From positions 1 to 64,000 of the forward strand of contig OZ220076.1 in NCBI GenBank assembly GCA_964291475.2: a stretch of DNA of 64,000 nt. The letters run 5' to 3'. This DNA comes from DAOUKH01 sp964291475. Lineage in GTDB: Bacteria; Chloroflexota; Dehalococcoidia; SHYB01. The translations under genes and the position numbers were made by a program. Numbering within the stretch: position 1 is the stretch's first letter; each line of letters begins with the position of its first letter. The notes under the pieces are model-generated. The model did not search any database, was not told where the DNA came from, and saw only the letters and a list, made by a program, of their open reading frames with translations. Shown here in pieces: positions 51,657-61,801 of this stretch.

Positions 51657-53966
51657 ATGACCGTTCACGGCGGGCCGCCCGCCACCGAAACGCGGCGGCT
51701 GCGCGTGGAGGGGATGACCTGCGCCGCCTGCGTGAGTCACGTGGAGCGGGCGCTGCGCGGGGCATCGGGCGTTGCCTCAGCGAGCGTCAACCTCGCCGCC
51801 GAGTCCGCCACCGTCGACGCCGCCCCCGACGTCACCTTCGACGACCTGCGGACCGCGGTCGAGGCGGCGGGCTACGGCCTCTTCGAGCCGTCGGAAGACG
51901 ACGCCGGCACGCATGAAGCCGCCGCCCGCGCCTTGCGGATGCAGCTCGCGCGGGCCATAGCCGCCGGCGCGGCGGGCCTCTTCCTCCTCCTAACCGGCTT
52001 CGACGTGCTGCCGGGCATCGACACCCTCGCCCGGCAGACGCGCTTCTACCTCATGTTCGCCGTGGCCGCGCCCGCGCTCTTCCTCGCCGGCGGGCCCATC
52101 TACGCGGCGGCCTTGAACGCCGCCCGCCACCGTGCCGTCAACATGAACACCCTCATCGCCGTCGGCACCCTCGCGGCCTTCGGCGCGAGCACCGCCGCGA
52201 CCTTCGCCCCCGGCTTCTTCGAGCGCGGCGGCCTCGAAGTCGAGGTCTTCTACGACACCGCGGTGATCATCATCGCCCTCGTCCTGCTGGGGCGTTATCT
52301 AGAAGCCCGGGCGCGCGGCGGGACATCGGCGGCGCTGCGGCGCCTCCTCGGCCTGCGGCCCGAGACCGCGACCCTCGCCGGCGGCGACGGCGGCCGGGAG
52401 GTCCCGGTCAGCGAGGTGCGCCCCGGCGACCTCATCCTCGTCCGCCCCGGCGACCGGATACCCGTCGACGGCGAGATCGTCGAAGGCTCATCGAGCGTCG
52501 ACGAGTCGATGCTCACCGGCGAGAGCATCCCCGTCGACAAAGAGATCGGCGGCAAGGTCTACGCCGGAACGGTCAACGCCTGGGGGAGCTTCACCTTCCG
52601 CGCCGAGTCGGTGGGAGCGGAGACGGCCCTGGCCCGCATCGCGGCGCTGGTCGAGCAGGCCCAGGCGTCGAAGGCCCCCGTGCAGCGCCTCGTCGACGTC
52701 GTCGCGAGCTATTTCACCCCTGCGGTGATCGTCATCGCCGCCGCCGCCTTCCTCGTCTGGCTCGCCGTCGGCCCCTCCCCAGCGCTGACCTTCGCGCTGC
52801 TCACCTTCATCTCGGTCCTCATCATCGCCTGCCCCTGCGCGCTGGGACTCGCCACGCCCACCGCCGTCATCGTCGGCATGGGCGCGGCCGCCGAGCGCGG
52901 CGTCCTCTTCCGCGACGCCGAGGCCCTGGAGACGGCCCGCGCCACCGATACCGTTGTCTTCGACAAGACCGGAACGCTGACGCGCGGCGTGCCCGCCGTC
53001 ACCGGGGTCGTGACCCACGGCATGGCGGAGGAGGAGCTGTTGCGGCTCGCCGCCGCGGTGGAGTCGCGCTCGGAACACCCCCTCGCCCGCGCCGTCGTCG
53101 ACCACGCCGCCGGGGCGGGCGTGCCGATCGCCGCGGCCACCGATTTCGAGGCGCGGCCCGGGGCCGGCGCCCGGGCGTTCGTCGAGGGCGCCGAAACGCT
53201 GATCGGCAACCAACCGATGATGGAGCGCCATGGCGTGAATGTGACCGAGCTGGAAGAAGCGGCCCGCCGCTTCGCCACCGAGGGCAAGACGCCCCTCTTC
53301 GTTGCGGTGGACGGTGAGGCGTGCGGCGTGATCGCCGTCGCCGACACCCCTCGCCCCGAGGCCGCCGCCGCCGTGCGGGCGCTGCAACGGCGCGGCATCG
53401 AGGTCGTGCTGCTCAGCGGCGACCGCCGGGAGACCGTCGAAGCCGTGGCCGCCGAGGTGGCCATCGATACCGCCATCGCCGAGCTCTCCCCGGGGGAGAA
53501 GACGGAGCGGGTCGCGGCGCTGCGGGAGTCGGGGCGCCGCGTGGCAATGGTCGGCGACGGCGTCAACGACGCCCCAGCGCTGGCCGCGGCGGACGTCGGC
53601 ATCGCCATCGGTACGGGCGCCGGCGCCGCGATGGAGGCCGCCCCCGTCACCCTCCTCCGCCCCGACCTGCACGGCGTCGCCGAGACCATCGACCTCAGCC
53701 GCGCGGCGATGCGCACCGTCCGCCAGAACCTGTTCTGGGCGTTCGGCTACAACGTCGCGCTCATCCCCATCGCGGCGGGCGTGCTTTACCCGGCCTTCGA
53801 GGCCGCGGGCGGCGTGCCCGGCGCCCTCGAGTTCGCCTTTGGGGACCGCGGCTTCCTCAATCCAGTACTCGCCGCAGCCGCCATGGCCCTCAGCTCCGTC
53901 AGTGTGGTGACGAACTCCCTCCGCCTTCGCGGAGCGGGGAGAAAGCAGGGGCTGCGGGCGGCCTAG
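51657..53966 (+). CDS. copA: Copper-translocating P1B-type ATPase
   Basis: 769 residues. N-terminal HMA domain with GMTCAACVSHV (about 20), eight membrane helices, transport motif ACPCALGLATP, phosphorylation site DKTGTLT, ATP-binding EHPLARAVV and hinge GDGVNDAPAL, with NMNTLIAVG and the MSSV-type terminal helix (MALSSVSVVTN). The CPC motif and the last helix fit Cu(I) export (P1B-1). Operon with copZ. Ends in a 4-base overlap with the convergent PAC2 gene. Confidence 0.95.
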   Translation: MTVHGGPPATETRRLRVEGMTCAACVSHVERALRGASGVASASVNLAAESATVDAAPDVTFDDLRTAVEAAGYGLFEPSEDDAGTHEAAARALRMQLARAIAAGAAGLFLLLTGFDVLPGIDTLARQTRFYLMFAVAAPALFLAGGPIYAAALNAARHRAVNMNTLIAVGTLAAFGASTAATFAPGFFERGGLEVEVFYDTAVIIIALVLLGRYLEARARGGTSAALRRLLGLRPETATLAGGDGGREVPVSEVRPGDLILVRPGDRIPVDGEIVEGSSSVDESMLTGESIPVDKEIGGKVYAGTVNAWGSFTFRAESVGAETALARIAALVEQAQASKAPVQRLVDVVASYFTPAVIVIAAAAFLVWLAVGPSPALTFALLTFISVLIIACPCALGLATPTAVIVGMGAAAERGVLFRDAEALETARATDTVVFDKTGTLTRGVPAVTGVVTHGMAEEELLRLAAAVESRSEHPLARAVVDHAAGAGVPIAAATDFEARPGAGARAFVEGAETLIGNQPMMERHGVNVTELEEAARRFATEGKTPLFVAVDGEACGVIAVADTPRPEAAAAVRALQRRGIEVVLLSGDRRETVEAVAAEVAIDTAIAELSPGEKTERVAALRESGRRVAMVGDGVNDAPALAAADVGIAIGTGAGAAMEAAPVTLLRPDLHGVAETIDLSRAAMRTVRQNLFWAFGYNVALIPIAAGVLYPAFEAAGGVPGALEFAFGDRGFLNPVLAAAAMALSSVSVVTNSLRLRGAGRKQGLRAA

Positions 53967-54850
53967 TTCGAGGAAAACCCGCCGTCGGCGCCGCCCTGTC
54001 GCAGGTGCTCCTCGACATCCCTCACCAGGGCCTCGCCGCTGGGAAGCGGGCCGCCCCGGGCCGTCGCTTCGTCGTACTGGCGCTCCAGACGCTTGACGTA
54101 GGCGCTGACCTCGACGCTGGAGGAGATCGCCTTGGTCACCTCGGCCTCGAAGCGGTCGCTGCGGCGCTCCAGGGTCTCCAGAGAGATATCGAGGCTGAAC
54201 GCGGATTTGAGCCAGGTCGCCAGCGCGAGGGCCACCTTGTAGTTCGGCGCCCGCTGGACGTAGTGCGGCGCGTGCCCCCACAGGTTGATGTAGCCCAGGT
54301 CCCGCTTCCCGCACGCCTCCATGAACACCGAGGTGATGCCGATCGGCCCCTGGTACCGCGTCTGCACGATCCGCAGGCCCGCCAGCACGACCTCCAGGTC
54401 GCTGCTCGTCGTCATGCCGGAGATCGACGTCTCACGGGTGTGGGGCGTCGCGTCCATCAGGCTGCCCACGTTGATCACGTAGCGCGGCGGGCATCCCTCC
54501 CATGCCGCGAACAGCGTCTCCACGTAGGTCCGCCACTTCAGGCTCGGTTCGGCCGCGACCAGGAAGAGCAGGTCATGGTCGGCGTCGGGGCGTAGGTGGT
54601 AGTAGAAGTCGTTCTTCGGCCAGCGGATCACCCGCTCGCCCTGCTCGTTGTTGTACGCGACGGGGCGCACCGAGGTGAAGTCGTAGAACTCCTCCGGGTC
54701 GATCTCGGCGAACTTCACAGCGTTCAGCCGGCGGATCACGGAGCGGACGGCGCGGGTGCCCCCTTCCTGGGCGTCGGCCCAGCCCGCGAAGGCGGTGATG
54801 AGGACGGGGTTCCGAAGCTCGGGGCGTTCGAGGAACCGCAGGTGGTCCAT
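53963..54850 (-). CDS. PAC2 family protein
   Basis: 295 residues from ATG 54850, with GGGAGG 7 bases upstream. ELRNPVLITAFAGWADAQEGG, EFYDFTSVRPV, SLMDATPHTRETSISGMTT and INLWGHAPHYVQRAPN are the pattern of the bacterial branch of the proteasome assembly chaperone 2 superfamily. In Actinobacteria related proteins are encoded near proteasome genes; here none are nearby. Function unknown. It is divergent from the ilv-leu operon. Confidence 0.9.
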   Translation of the reverse strand: MDHLRFLERPELRNPVLITAFAGWADAQEGGTRAVRSVIRRLNAVKFAEIDPEEFYDFTSVRPVAYNNEQGERVIRWPKNDFYYHLRPDADHDLLFLVAAEPSLKWRTYVETLFAAWEGCPPRYVINVGSLMDATPHTRETSISGMTTSSDLEVVLAGLRIVQTRYQGPIGITSVFMEACGKRDLGYINLWGHAPHYVQRAPNYKVALALATWLKSAFSLDISLETLERRSDRFEAEVTKAISSSVEVSAYVKRLERQYDEATARGGPLPSGEALVRDVEEHLRQGGADGGFSSN

Positions 54851-54973
54851 GGGATCGCCTCCCGCTCCACCGAAGGCGCGAATCTTGGGGCGAAGTCTAG
54901 CACCGGCGCGGGCGGGGCGGCAAACGGCGGGCCGCGGGCGGGGCCCAACAGGTTTGACAGCCGCCCTCTTGCG

Positions 54974-55002
54974 TTGACTGTGCATAACTCGCGTGGTAGA
55001 CT
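54974..55002 (+). promoter_or_regulatory. Promoter of the ilv-leu operon
   Basis: TTGACT (54974-54979) and TAGACT (54997-55002) with a 17-base spacer, followed about 7 bases later by the start of the T-box leader. Good sigma-70 match and the correct place. Confidence 0.7.
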
Positions 55003-55008
55003 CAACAG

Positions 55009-55260
55009 GTTACGCAATACGCTGCGAAGGGAAGTAGTAGGGGCCTCCGGACTTGGAGAGAGCCGGCGGGCGGTGCGAGCCGGTAGAACCGAGCCCCGAA
55101 CTCGTCCTGGAGCGTCCGGTCTGAAGCCCGCTTCACGGGTGCGTAGGACGGCGGGATGGCCCGTTACAGCCGGAGCGAGCGCCCTCGGCGGAAAGAGGTC
55201 TGAGGGAATTAGGGTGGTACCGCGGGAAGAAATCCCGTCCCTAGCTGGGACGGGTTTTTT
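55009..55260 (+). promoter_or_regulatory. T-box riboswitch, probably leucine-specific
   Basis: The T-box AGGGTGGTACCGCGG is exact at 55211-55225. Upstream, the leader has stem I features: AGTAG bulge (about 55033), GAGAGAGCC...GGTGCGAGCCGG distal parts, and a specifier region CCGAACTCGTCC in which CTC (55101-55103) follows GAA. CTC would read tRNA-Leu, as in the B. subtilis ilv-leu leader. When that tRNA is uncharged its NCCA end pairs with the T-box and stabilises the antiterminator; otherwise the terminator at 55234-55260 forms. Confidence 0.95.
55234..55260 (+). terminator. Intrinsic terminator of the T-box
   Basis: CCCGTCCC - TAGCT - GGGACGGG followed by six T: an 8-bp perfect stem with a U-tract. 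The left arm overlaps the antiterminator partner, as the T-box mechanism requires. Confidence 0.95.
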
Positions 55261-55307
55261 GCATCCTGCGGCCGGCACGAAGCGATAGGGGCGAAGAGAA
55301 GGAAGAG

Positions 55308-57017
55308 ATGAAACGCACAGGCTCCCAGATCGTTTGCGAGGCGCTCTTGAAAGAGGGCGTCGATACCATCTTCGGGTTGCTCGGCGGAGCGATTCTTCCG
55401 CTCTACCAGACCCTCCCCGAGTACCCCGGACTTCGCCACATCCTGGTACGCCACGAGCAGGCGGCCTCCCACGCCGCCGACGGCTACGCCCGCGCCACCG
55501 GCGACGTCGGCGTCTGCTGGGCCACCTCCGGCCCGGGGGCGACCAACCTCGTCACCGGCCTGGCCAACGCCATGATGGACTCCGTGCCCATGGTCGCGAT
55601 TACCGGGCAGGTGCCCCGCAAGGCCATCGGCAAGGACGCCTTCCAAGAGACCGACGTCACCGGCGTCACCCTGCCGGTGACCAAGCACAACTATCTGGTG
55701 ATGGACCCCGCGGAACTGGCGGGGACGATCAAGGAAGCCTTCCACATCGCGCGGACGGGGCGCCCCGGCCCGGTGTTGATCGACATCCCGAAGGACGTCC
55801 AACAGGAAGAGGTCGAGTTTACCTATCCCGAGACCGTCGACCTGCCTGGCTACAACCCGCACATGCCCGGACATCCGCCGCAGATCAAGAAGGCGGCCAA
55901 GCTGATCGGCGAGGCGGAACGCCCCGTGATCATCGCTGGCCACGGCGTCATCATCTCCAACGCCTACGACGAGTTGAAGGAGCTGGCGGAGAAGGCGCAG
56001 ATCCCGGTCATCACGACCCTGCTCGGCATCAGCGGCTTCCCGGAGAACCACGTCCTCTCCGTCGGCATGCCCGGCATGCACGGCATGGCCTACGCCAACA
56101 TCGCCATCGACGAGGCCGACGTCATCATCGGCATCGGCATGCGCTTCGACGACCGCGTGGTGGGCCGCGTCGAGGACTTCGCCCCCAACGCCAAGATCAT
56201 TCACATCGACATCGACCCGGCGGAAATCGACAAGAGCGTCCGCACCACGGTGCCCGTGGTGGGCGACGTGAAGCTCGTCCTCGGCCAGCTCAACCGGCAG
56301 GTCGAGCCGCGCACCCACGTCGATTGGGTTAACCACGTCGAAGAGCTGAAGCGCGACCACCCTTCGCACGTCATCAAAGATACCGACCTAGTGCTGCCGC
56401 AGTACATCTGCCGGCAGATCTCGGAGGTTACTAAGGGTGACGCCATCATCGTCACCGGCGTGGGCCAGCACCAGATGTGGGCGGCGCAGCACTTCAACTA
56501 CGTCAAGCCGGGCTCGTTCATCACCTCGGGCGGCTTGGGCACGATGGGTTTCGAGGTGCCCGCGGCCCTCGGCGCCAAGGTCGGCAGGCCCGACGAGACG
56601 GTCTGGTCGATCTGCGGCGACGGCGGCTTCCAGATGACCCTCCAGGAGTTGGCGACCATCGTCGAGCACAACATCGACATCAAGTTCGCCATCTTCAACA
56701 ACGGCTTCCACGGCATGGTCCGCCAGTGGCAGGAGTTCTTCTACGAGAAGGACTACGTGGAGACCCGGTTCTTCAACCCGGACTTCGTGAAGCTCGCCGA
56801 GGCCTACAACATGACGGGCTTCAAGGTCTCCAAGAAGGCCGACGTCCGCCCCATCATCGAGGAAGCGCAGTCCATCAAGGGGCCGGTGCTCATCGACTTC
56901 GTCGTGGAGTCGGAAGAGAACGTCTACCCGATGATCCCGGCCGGGGCCTCGGTCAACGAAATGCTCGAAACGCCGCCCGAGAAGCGGCTGGTCGATTCAA
57001 AGGACGCCTCGACGTGA
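55308..57017 (+). CDS. ilvB: Acetolactate synthase, large subunit
   Basis: 569 residues, thiamine diphosphate/FAD enzyme: condenses pyruvate with pyruvate or 2-oxobutyrate, first step of valine/leucine and isoleucine synthesis. Catalytic Glu in VRHEQAASHAADGYAR (about 50), GPGATNLVTG, FQETDVTG, and the diphosphate-binding GDGGFQMTLQELATI...NNGFHGMVRQWQ. First gene after the T-box. Stop TGA overlaps the GTG start of ilvN by 3 bases. Confidence 0.97.
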   Translation: MKRTGSQIVCEALLKEGVDTIFGLLGGAILPLYQTLPEYPGLRHILVRHEQAASHAADGYARATGDVGVCWATSGPGATNLVTGLANAMMDSVPMVAITGQVPRKAIGKDAFQETDVTGVTLPVTKHNYLVMDPAELAGTIKEAFHIARTGRPGPVLIDIPKDVQQEEVEFTYPETVDLPGYNPHMPGHPPQIKKAAKLIGEAERPVIIAGHGVIISNAYDELKELAEKAQIPVITTLLGISGFPENHVLSVGMPGMHGMAYANIAIDEADVIIGIGMRFDDRVVGRVEDFAPNAKIIHIDIDPAEIDKSVRTTVPVVGDVKLVLGQLNRQVEPRTHVDWVNHVEELKRDHPSHVIKDTDLVLPQYICRQISEVTKGDAIIVTGVGQHQMWAAQHFNYVKPGSFITSGGLGTMGFEVPAALGAKVGRPDETVWSICGDGGFQMTLQELATIVEHNIDIKFAIFNNGFHGMVRQWQEFFYEKDYVETRFFNPDFVKLAEAYNMTGFKVSKKADVRPIIEEAQSIKGPVLIDFVVESEENVYPMIPAGASVNEMLETPPEKRLVDSKDAST

Positions 57018-57565
57018 CCTCCACCAACGGTTTCAGCCACGGCAGCCACAAGCACACCATCACGGCACAGGTCCTCGACCGGCCAGGCGTCCTGAACCGC
57101 ATCGCCAGCATGTTCCGGCGGCGCGGCTTCAACATCGCCAGCCTCGCCGTGGGCCGCAGCGAGACGCCCGACCAGTCCCGCATGACCTTCGTCATCGACA
57201 CCGACCAGACCGAGGTCGTGGAGCAGGTCACCAAGCAGCTGCGCAAGGTCATCGAGGTGGTGAAGGTCACCGACCTGAGCGACGAGGACATCGTCGCCCG
57301 CGAGCTTGCCCTCATCAAGATTAGGGCCGCCACCTCGGCGCTGCGCTCGGAGGTCGTCCAGATCGTCGAGCTGTACCGCGCCAACATCGTCGACGTTTCG
57401 TCCGACTCGCTGATCGTCGAAATCACTGGGGACGAGCACAAGATTGAATCGTTTCTCACCCTGCTGAAGGGCTTCGGCATCTCGGAAGTGATGCGGACCG
57501 GCAGCGTCGCCGTCCCGCGGGGCAAGAAGGAACCCCTGAAGCCTGGAGCGCAGCGGTCTAAATAG
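57014..57565 (+). CDS. ilvN: Acetolactate synthase, small (regulatory) subunit
   Basis: 183 residues starting at GTG 57014. ACT domain: HTITAQVLDRPGVLNRIASM, RRRGFNIASLAVG, then the C-terminal ELALIKIRA...VVQIVELYRANIVDVS and GFGISEVMRTG. It activates IlvB and gives valine feedback control. Coupled to ilvB by GTGA overlap. Confidence 0.96.
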   Translation: MTSTNGFSHGSHKHTITAQVLDRPGVLNRIASMFRRRGFNIASLAVGRSETPDQSRMTFVIDTDQTEVVEQVTKQLRKVIEVVKVTDLSDEDIVARELALIKIRAATSALRSEVVQIVELYRANIVDVSSDSLIVEITGDEHKIESFLTLLKGFGISEVMRTGSVAVPRGKKEPLKPGAQRSK

Positions 57566-57606
57566 CGCGCGGCGGGCCTTTCGCGCCGGAGCCGCAAGGA
57601 GCACCA

Positions 57607-58614
57607 ATGGCGAACATCTACTACGACGAGGACGCCGACCTCAGCCTGCTCGATGGCAAGAAGGTCGCGGTCATCGGCTACGGGAGCCAGGGGCACGCCC
57701 ACGCCCTCAACCTCCACGACTCCGGGGTCGATGTCGTCATCGGCCTCTACGACGGCAGCAAGAGCAAGGAGAAGGCGGAGGCCGAGGGCCTCACCGTCAT
57801 GACCGTCGCCGAGGCCGCCGAGGCCGCGGACGTCGTGATGATCCTCGTCCACGACACCATCCAGGCCGACGTCTACCAGAAGGAAATCAAGGAGCACCTG
57901 CGGCCCGGCGATACCCTCATGTTCGCCCACGGCTTCAACATCCACTTCAAGGAAATCGTGCCCCCCGACTTCGTCGACGTCAGCATGATCGCACCCAAGG
58001 CCCCCGGCCATAGGATGCGCGAGGTGTTCGTCGAGGGGTCGGGCGTCCCCGCCCTGCTCGCCATCGAGCAGGACGCCTCCGGCAACGCCAAGGCCAACGC
58101 GCTCGCCTACGGCAAGGGCGTGGGCGCGACCCGCGCCGGCGTCCTGGAGACCACCTTCCTCGAAGAGACCGAGACCGACCTCTTTGGCGAGCAGACCGTC
58201 CTCTGCGGCGGCGTCTCCTCGCTGGTGAAGAACGGCTTCGAGACGCTCGTCGAGGCGGGCTATCAGCCCGAGGTCGCCTACTTCGAGACTCTCCACGAGC
58301 TCAAGCTCATCGTCGACCTGATGTACGAGGGCGGCCTCAACTACATGCGCTACTCCGTAAGCGACACCGCGGAGTACGGCGACTACACCCGCGGCCCCCG
58401 CGTGATCGGCGACGGCGTGCGCACGGAGATGCGCAAGGTGCTGGCCGAGATCCAGGACGGCACCTTCGCCAAGGAGTGGATCACCGAGTCGCGGGAAGGC
58501 GGCGAGGGCTTCCGCACCCTGCGTAAACGCGACACCGAGCACCAGGTCGAGCAGGTCGGCGAAGAGCTCCGTTCCATGATGAAGTGGTTGAAGAAACCTG
58601 AATCGGCGAAATAG
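57607..58614 (+). CDS. ilvC: Ketol-acid reductoisomerase, class I
   Basis: 335 residues: short (class I) form. Dinucleotide motif VIGYGSQGHAHALNLHDSG; Mg2+ ligands Asp/Glu in the C-terminal knotted domain (GYQPEVAYFETLHELKLIVDLMYEGG). Isomerises and reduces 2-acetolactate. The cofactor loop reads GLYDGSKSKEKA, lacking the Arg common in NADPH-dependent enzymes, so coenzyme preference may differ. ATG 57607 after a GCAAGGAG site. Confidence 0.97.
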   Translation: MANIYYDEDADLSLLDGKKVAVIGYGSQGHAHALNLHDSGVDVVIGLYDGSKSKEKAEAEGLTVMTVAEAAEAADVVMILVHDTIQADVYQKEIKEHLRPGDTLMFAHGFNIHFKEIVPPDFVDVSMIAPKAPGHRMREVFVEGSGVPALLAIEQDASGNAKANALAYGKGVGATRAGVLETTFLEETETDLFGEQTVLCGGVSSLVKNGFETLVEAGYQPEVAYFETLHELKLIVDLMYEGGLNYMRYSVSDTAEYGDYTRGPRVIGDGVRTEMRKVLAEIQDGTFAKEWITESREGGEGFRTLRKRDTEHQVEQVGEELRSMMKWLKKPESAK

Positions 58615-58630
58615 CGGGAAGACAACTCAG

Positions 58631-58687
58631 ATGAAACGGTTCATCCTTCGCACTCGCTGCAGCCTCCTGCTCCCCCGCGGGGGGTAA
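58631..58687 (+). CDS. Possible leucine-rich leader peptide before leuA
   Basis: MKRFILRTRCSLLLPRGG, 18 codons with three consecutive Leu codons (CTC CTG CTC), in the 136 bases between ilvC and leuA. Just after it CCCCGC-GGGG can pair, but there is no U-tract or clear competing hairpin. Leader peptides with consecutive Leu codons control leu genes elsewhere by attenuation. Here the operon already has a T-box, so this is weak. Confidence 0.25.
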   Translation: MKRFILRTRCSLLLPRGG

Positions 58688-58750
58688 TACTTCTTCGACC
58701 ATCACCGGAACGAAAAGTTGAGCACACCTGGCGTTTTCAAGGGGGACCGC

Positions 58751-60331
<1,581 letters not shown>

Positions 60332-60343
60332 TCCGACCGCCCA

Positions 60344-60370
60344 GCCGGTGCGGCGTGACGTCGCACCGGC
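60344..60370 (+). other. Hairpin between leuA and leuC
   Basis: GCCGGTGCG (60344-60352) and CGCACCGGC (60362-60370) form a perfect 9-bp stem with a 9-base loop. No U-tract follows, so it is not a terminator; it may set mRNA processing or stability. Confidence 0.5.
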
Positions 60371-60397
60371 GCGTGGGGCGCGCCTGAGGAAACCACG

Positions 60398-61801
60398 ATG
60401 CCGCCTCGGACGATGTTCGAGAAAATCTGGGACGCCCACGTCGTCCATCAGGAGCCGGGCAAGCCGGCCCTGATCTACATCGACCTGCACCTCGTCCACG
60501 AGGTCACCTCGCCGCAGGCCTTCGAGGGCCTTCGGCTGGCCGGGCGCGGCGTGCGCCGGCCGGACCTCACCATCGCGACGGTCGATCACAACGTCCCCAC
60601 GTGGGAGCGCTCCAGGCCCTCGACCGACCCCATCGCGGTGCAGCAGATGGAGACGCTCGACGACAACGCCCGCCGCTACGAGTTGCCCTACTACGACATC
60701 CACAGCGAGGGGCAGGGCATCGTCCACGTCATCGGCCCCGAGCGCGGCGCGACGCAGCCGGGGAAGACCATCGTCTGCGGCGACAGCCACACGGCGACTC
60801 ATGGCGCCTTCGGGGCGCTCGCTTTCGGCATCGGCACGTCGGAGGTCGAGCACGTCCTCGCCACGCAGTGCCTGGTACAGGCCAAGCCGAAGACGATGGA
60901 GGTCCGGCTCAACGGGCCCCTGCCCAACGGCGTCAGCGCCAAGGACATCATCCTCGCCGTCATCGGCGAGATCGGCGTCTCCGGCGCCGCCGGCTACGTC
61001 ATCGAGTACACCGGCGAGGCAATCCGCGGGCTCTCGATGGAGGGCCGCATGACCGTCTGCAACATGTCCATCGAGGGCGGCGCGCGGGCCGGCATGGTCG
61101 CGCCCGACGAGACGACGTTCGACTACCTCCGCGGCCGCACCGAGGCGCCGCAGGGCGCCGCGTTCGACGAGGCCGTCGAGCGGTGGCGGCAACTCGTCAC
61201 CGACGAGGGCGCCGTCTTCGACCGCGTGGTCGAGATCGACGCCGCCGGCATCGTCCCCAACGTGACGTGGGGGGTCAACCCCGGCCAGGTTATCCCCGTC
61301 ACCGGCGCCGTGCCCGACCCGGCGGAGGCCGGCTCGGAGGCCGACCGCACCGCCATACGCCGGGCCCTCGACTACATGGGCCTCGAGCCCGGCACGCCGA
61401 TCACCGAGATACCCATCGACCGCGCCTTCATCGGATCCTGCACCAACGCGCGCATCGAAGACATGCGGGCCGTCGCCGAGATCGTCGAAGGCAAGCGGGT
61501 GCACGACCGGGTCTCCGCGATGATCGTCCCCGGCTCGTTCGCCGTGAAGCAACAGGCCGAGGCCGAGGGGCTCGACGCCATCTTCCGCGACGCCGGCTTC
61601 GACTGGCGCGAGGCGGGCTGCTCTATGTGCCTTGGCATGAACCCCGACATCCTCGCCGAGGGCCAGCGCTGCGCCTCGACTTCGAACCGCAACTTCGAGG
61701 GCCGCCAGGGCAAGGGCGGGCGCACCCACCTCGTCAGCCCCGCGATGGCGGCGGCGGCGGCCATCGAGGGCCGCTTCGTCGACGTGAGGACCTGGCGTTG
61801 A
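60398..61801 (+). CDS. leuC: 3-isopropylmalate dehydratase, large subunit
   Basis: 467 residues, aconitase-family subunit holding the 4Fe-4S cluster. FEKIWDAHVV, VDHNVPT, CGDSHTATHGAFGALAFGIGTSEVEHV, FIGSCTNARIEDMR and GCSMCLGMNPD supply the three cluster Cys. It needs the small subunit LeuD, which is not encoded here: the stop codon overlaps the leuB start directly. Confidence 0.97.
   Translation: MPPRTMFEKIWDAHVVHQEPGKPALIYIDLHLVHEVTSPQAFEGLRLAGRGVRRPDLTIATVDHNVPTWERSRPSTDPIAVQQMETLDDNARRYELPYYDIHSEGQGIVHVIGPERGATQPGKTIVCGDSHTATHGAFGALAFGIGTSEVEHVLATQCLVQAKPKTMEVRLNGPLPNGVSAKDIILAVIGEIGVSGAAGYVIEYTGEAIRGLSMEGRMTVCNMSIEGGARAGMVAPDETTFDYLRGRTEAPQGAAFDEAVERWRQLVTDEGAVFDRVVEIDAAGIVPNVTWGVNPGQVIPVTGAVPDPAEAGSEADRTAIRRALDYMGLEPGTPITEIPIDRAFIGSCTNARIEDMRAVAEIVEGKRVHDRVSAMIVPGSFAVKQQAEAEGLDAIFRDAGFDWREAGCSMCLGMNPDILAEGQRCASTSNRNFEGRQGKGGRTHLVSPAMAAAAAIEGRFVDVRTWR

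Noticed and set aside
60344..60370. The hairpin between leuA and leuC as a terminator
   Set aside because: No T-run follows and leuC and leuB belong to the same operon.
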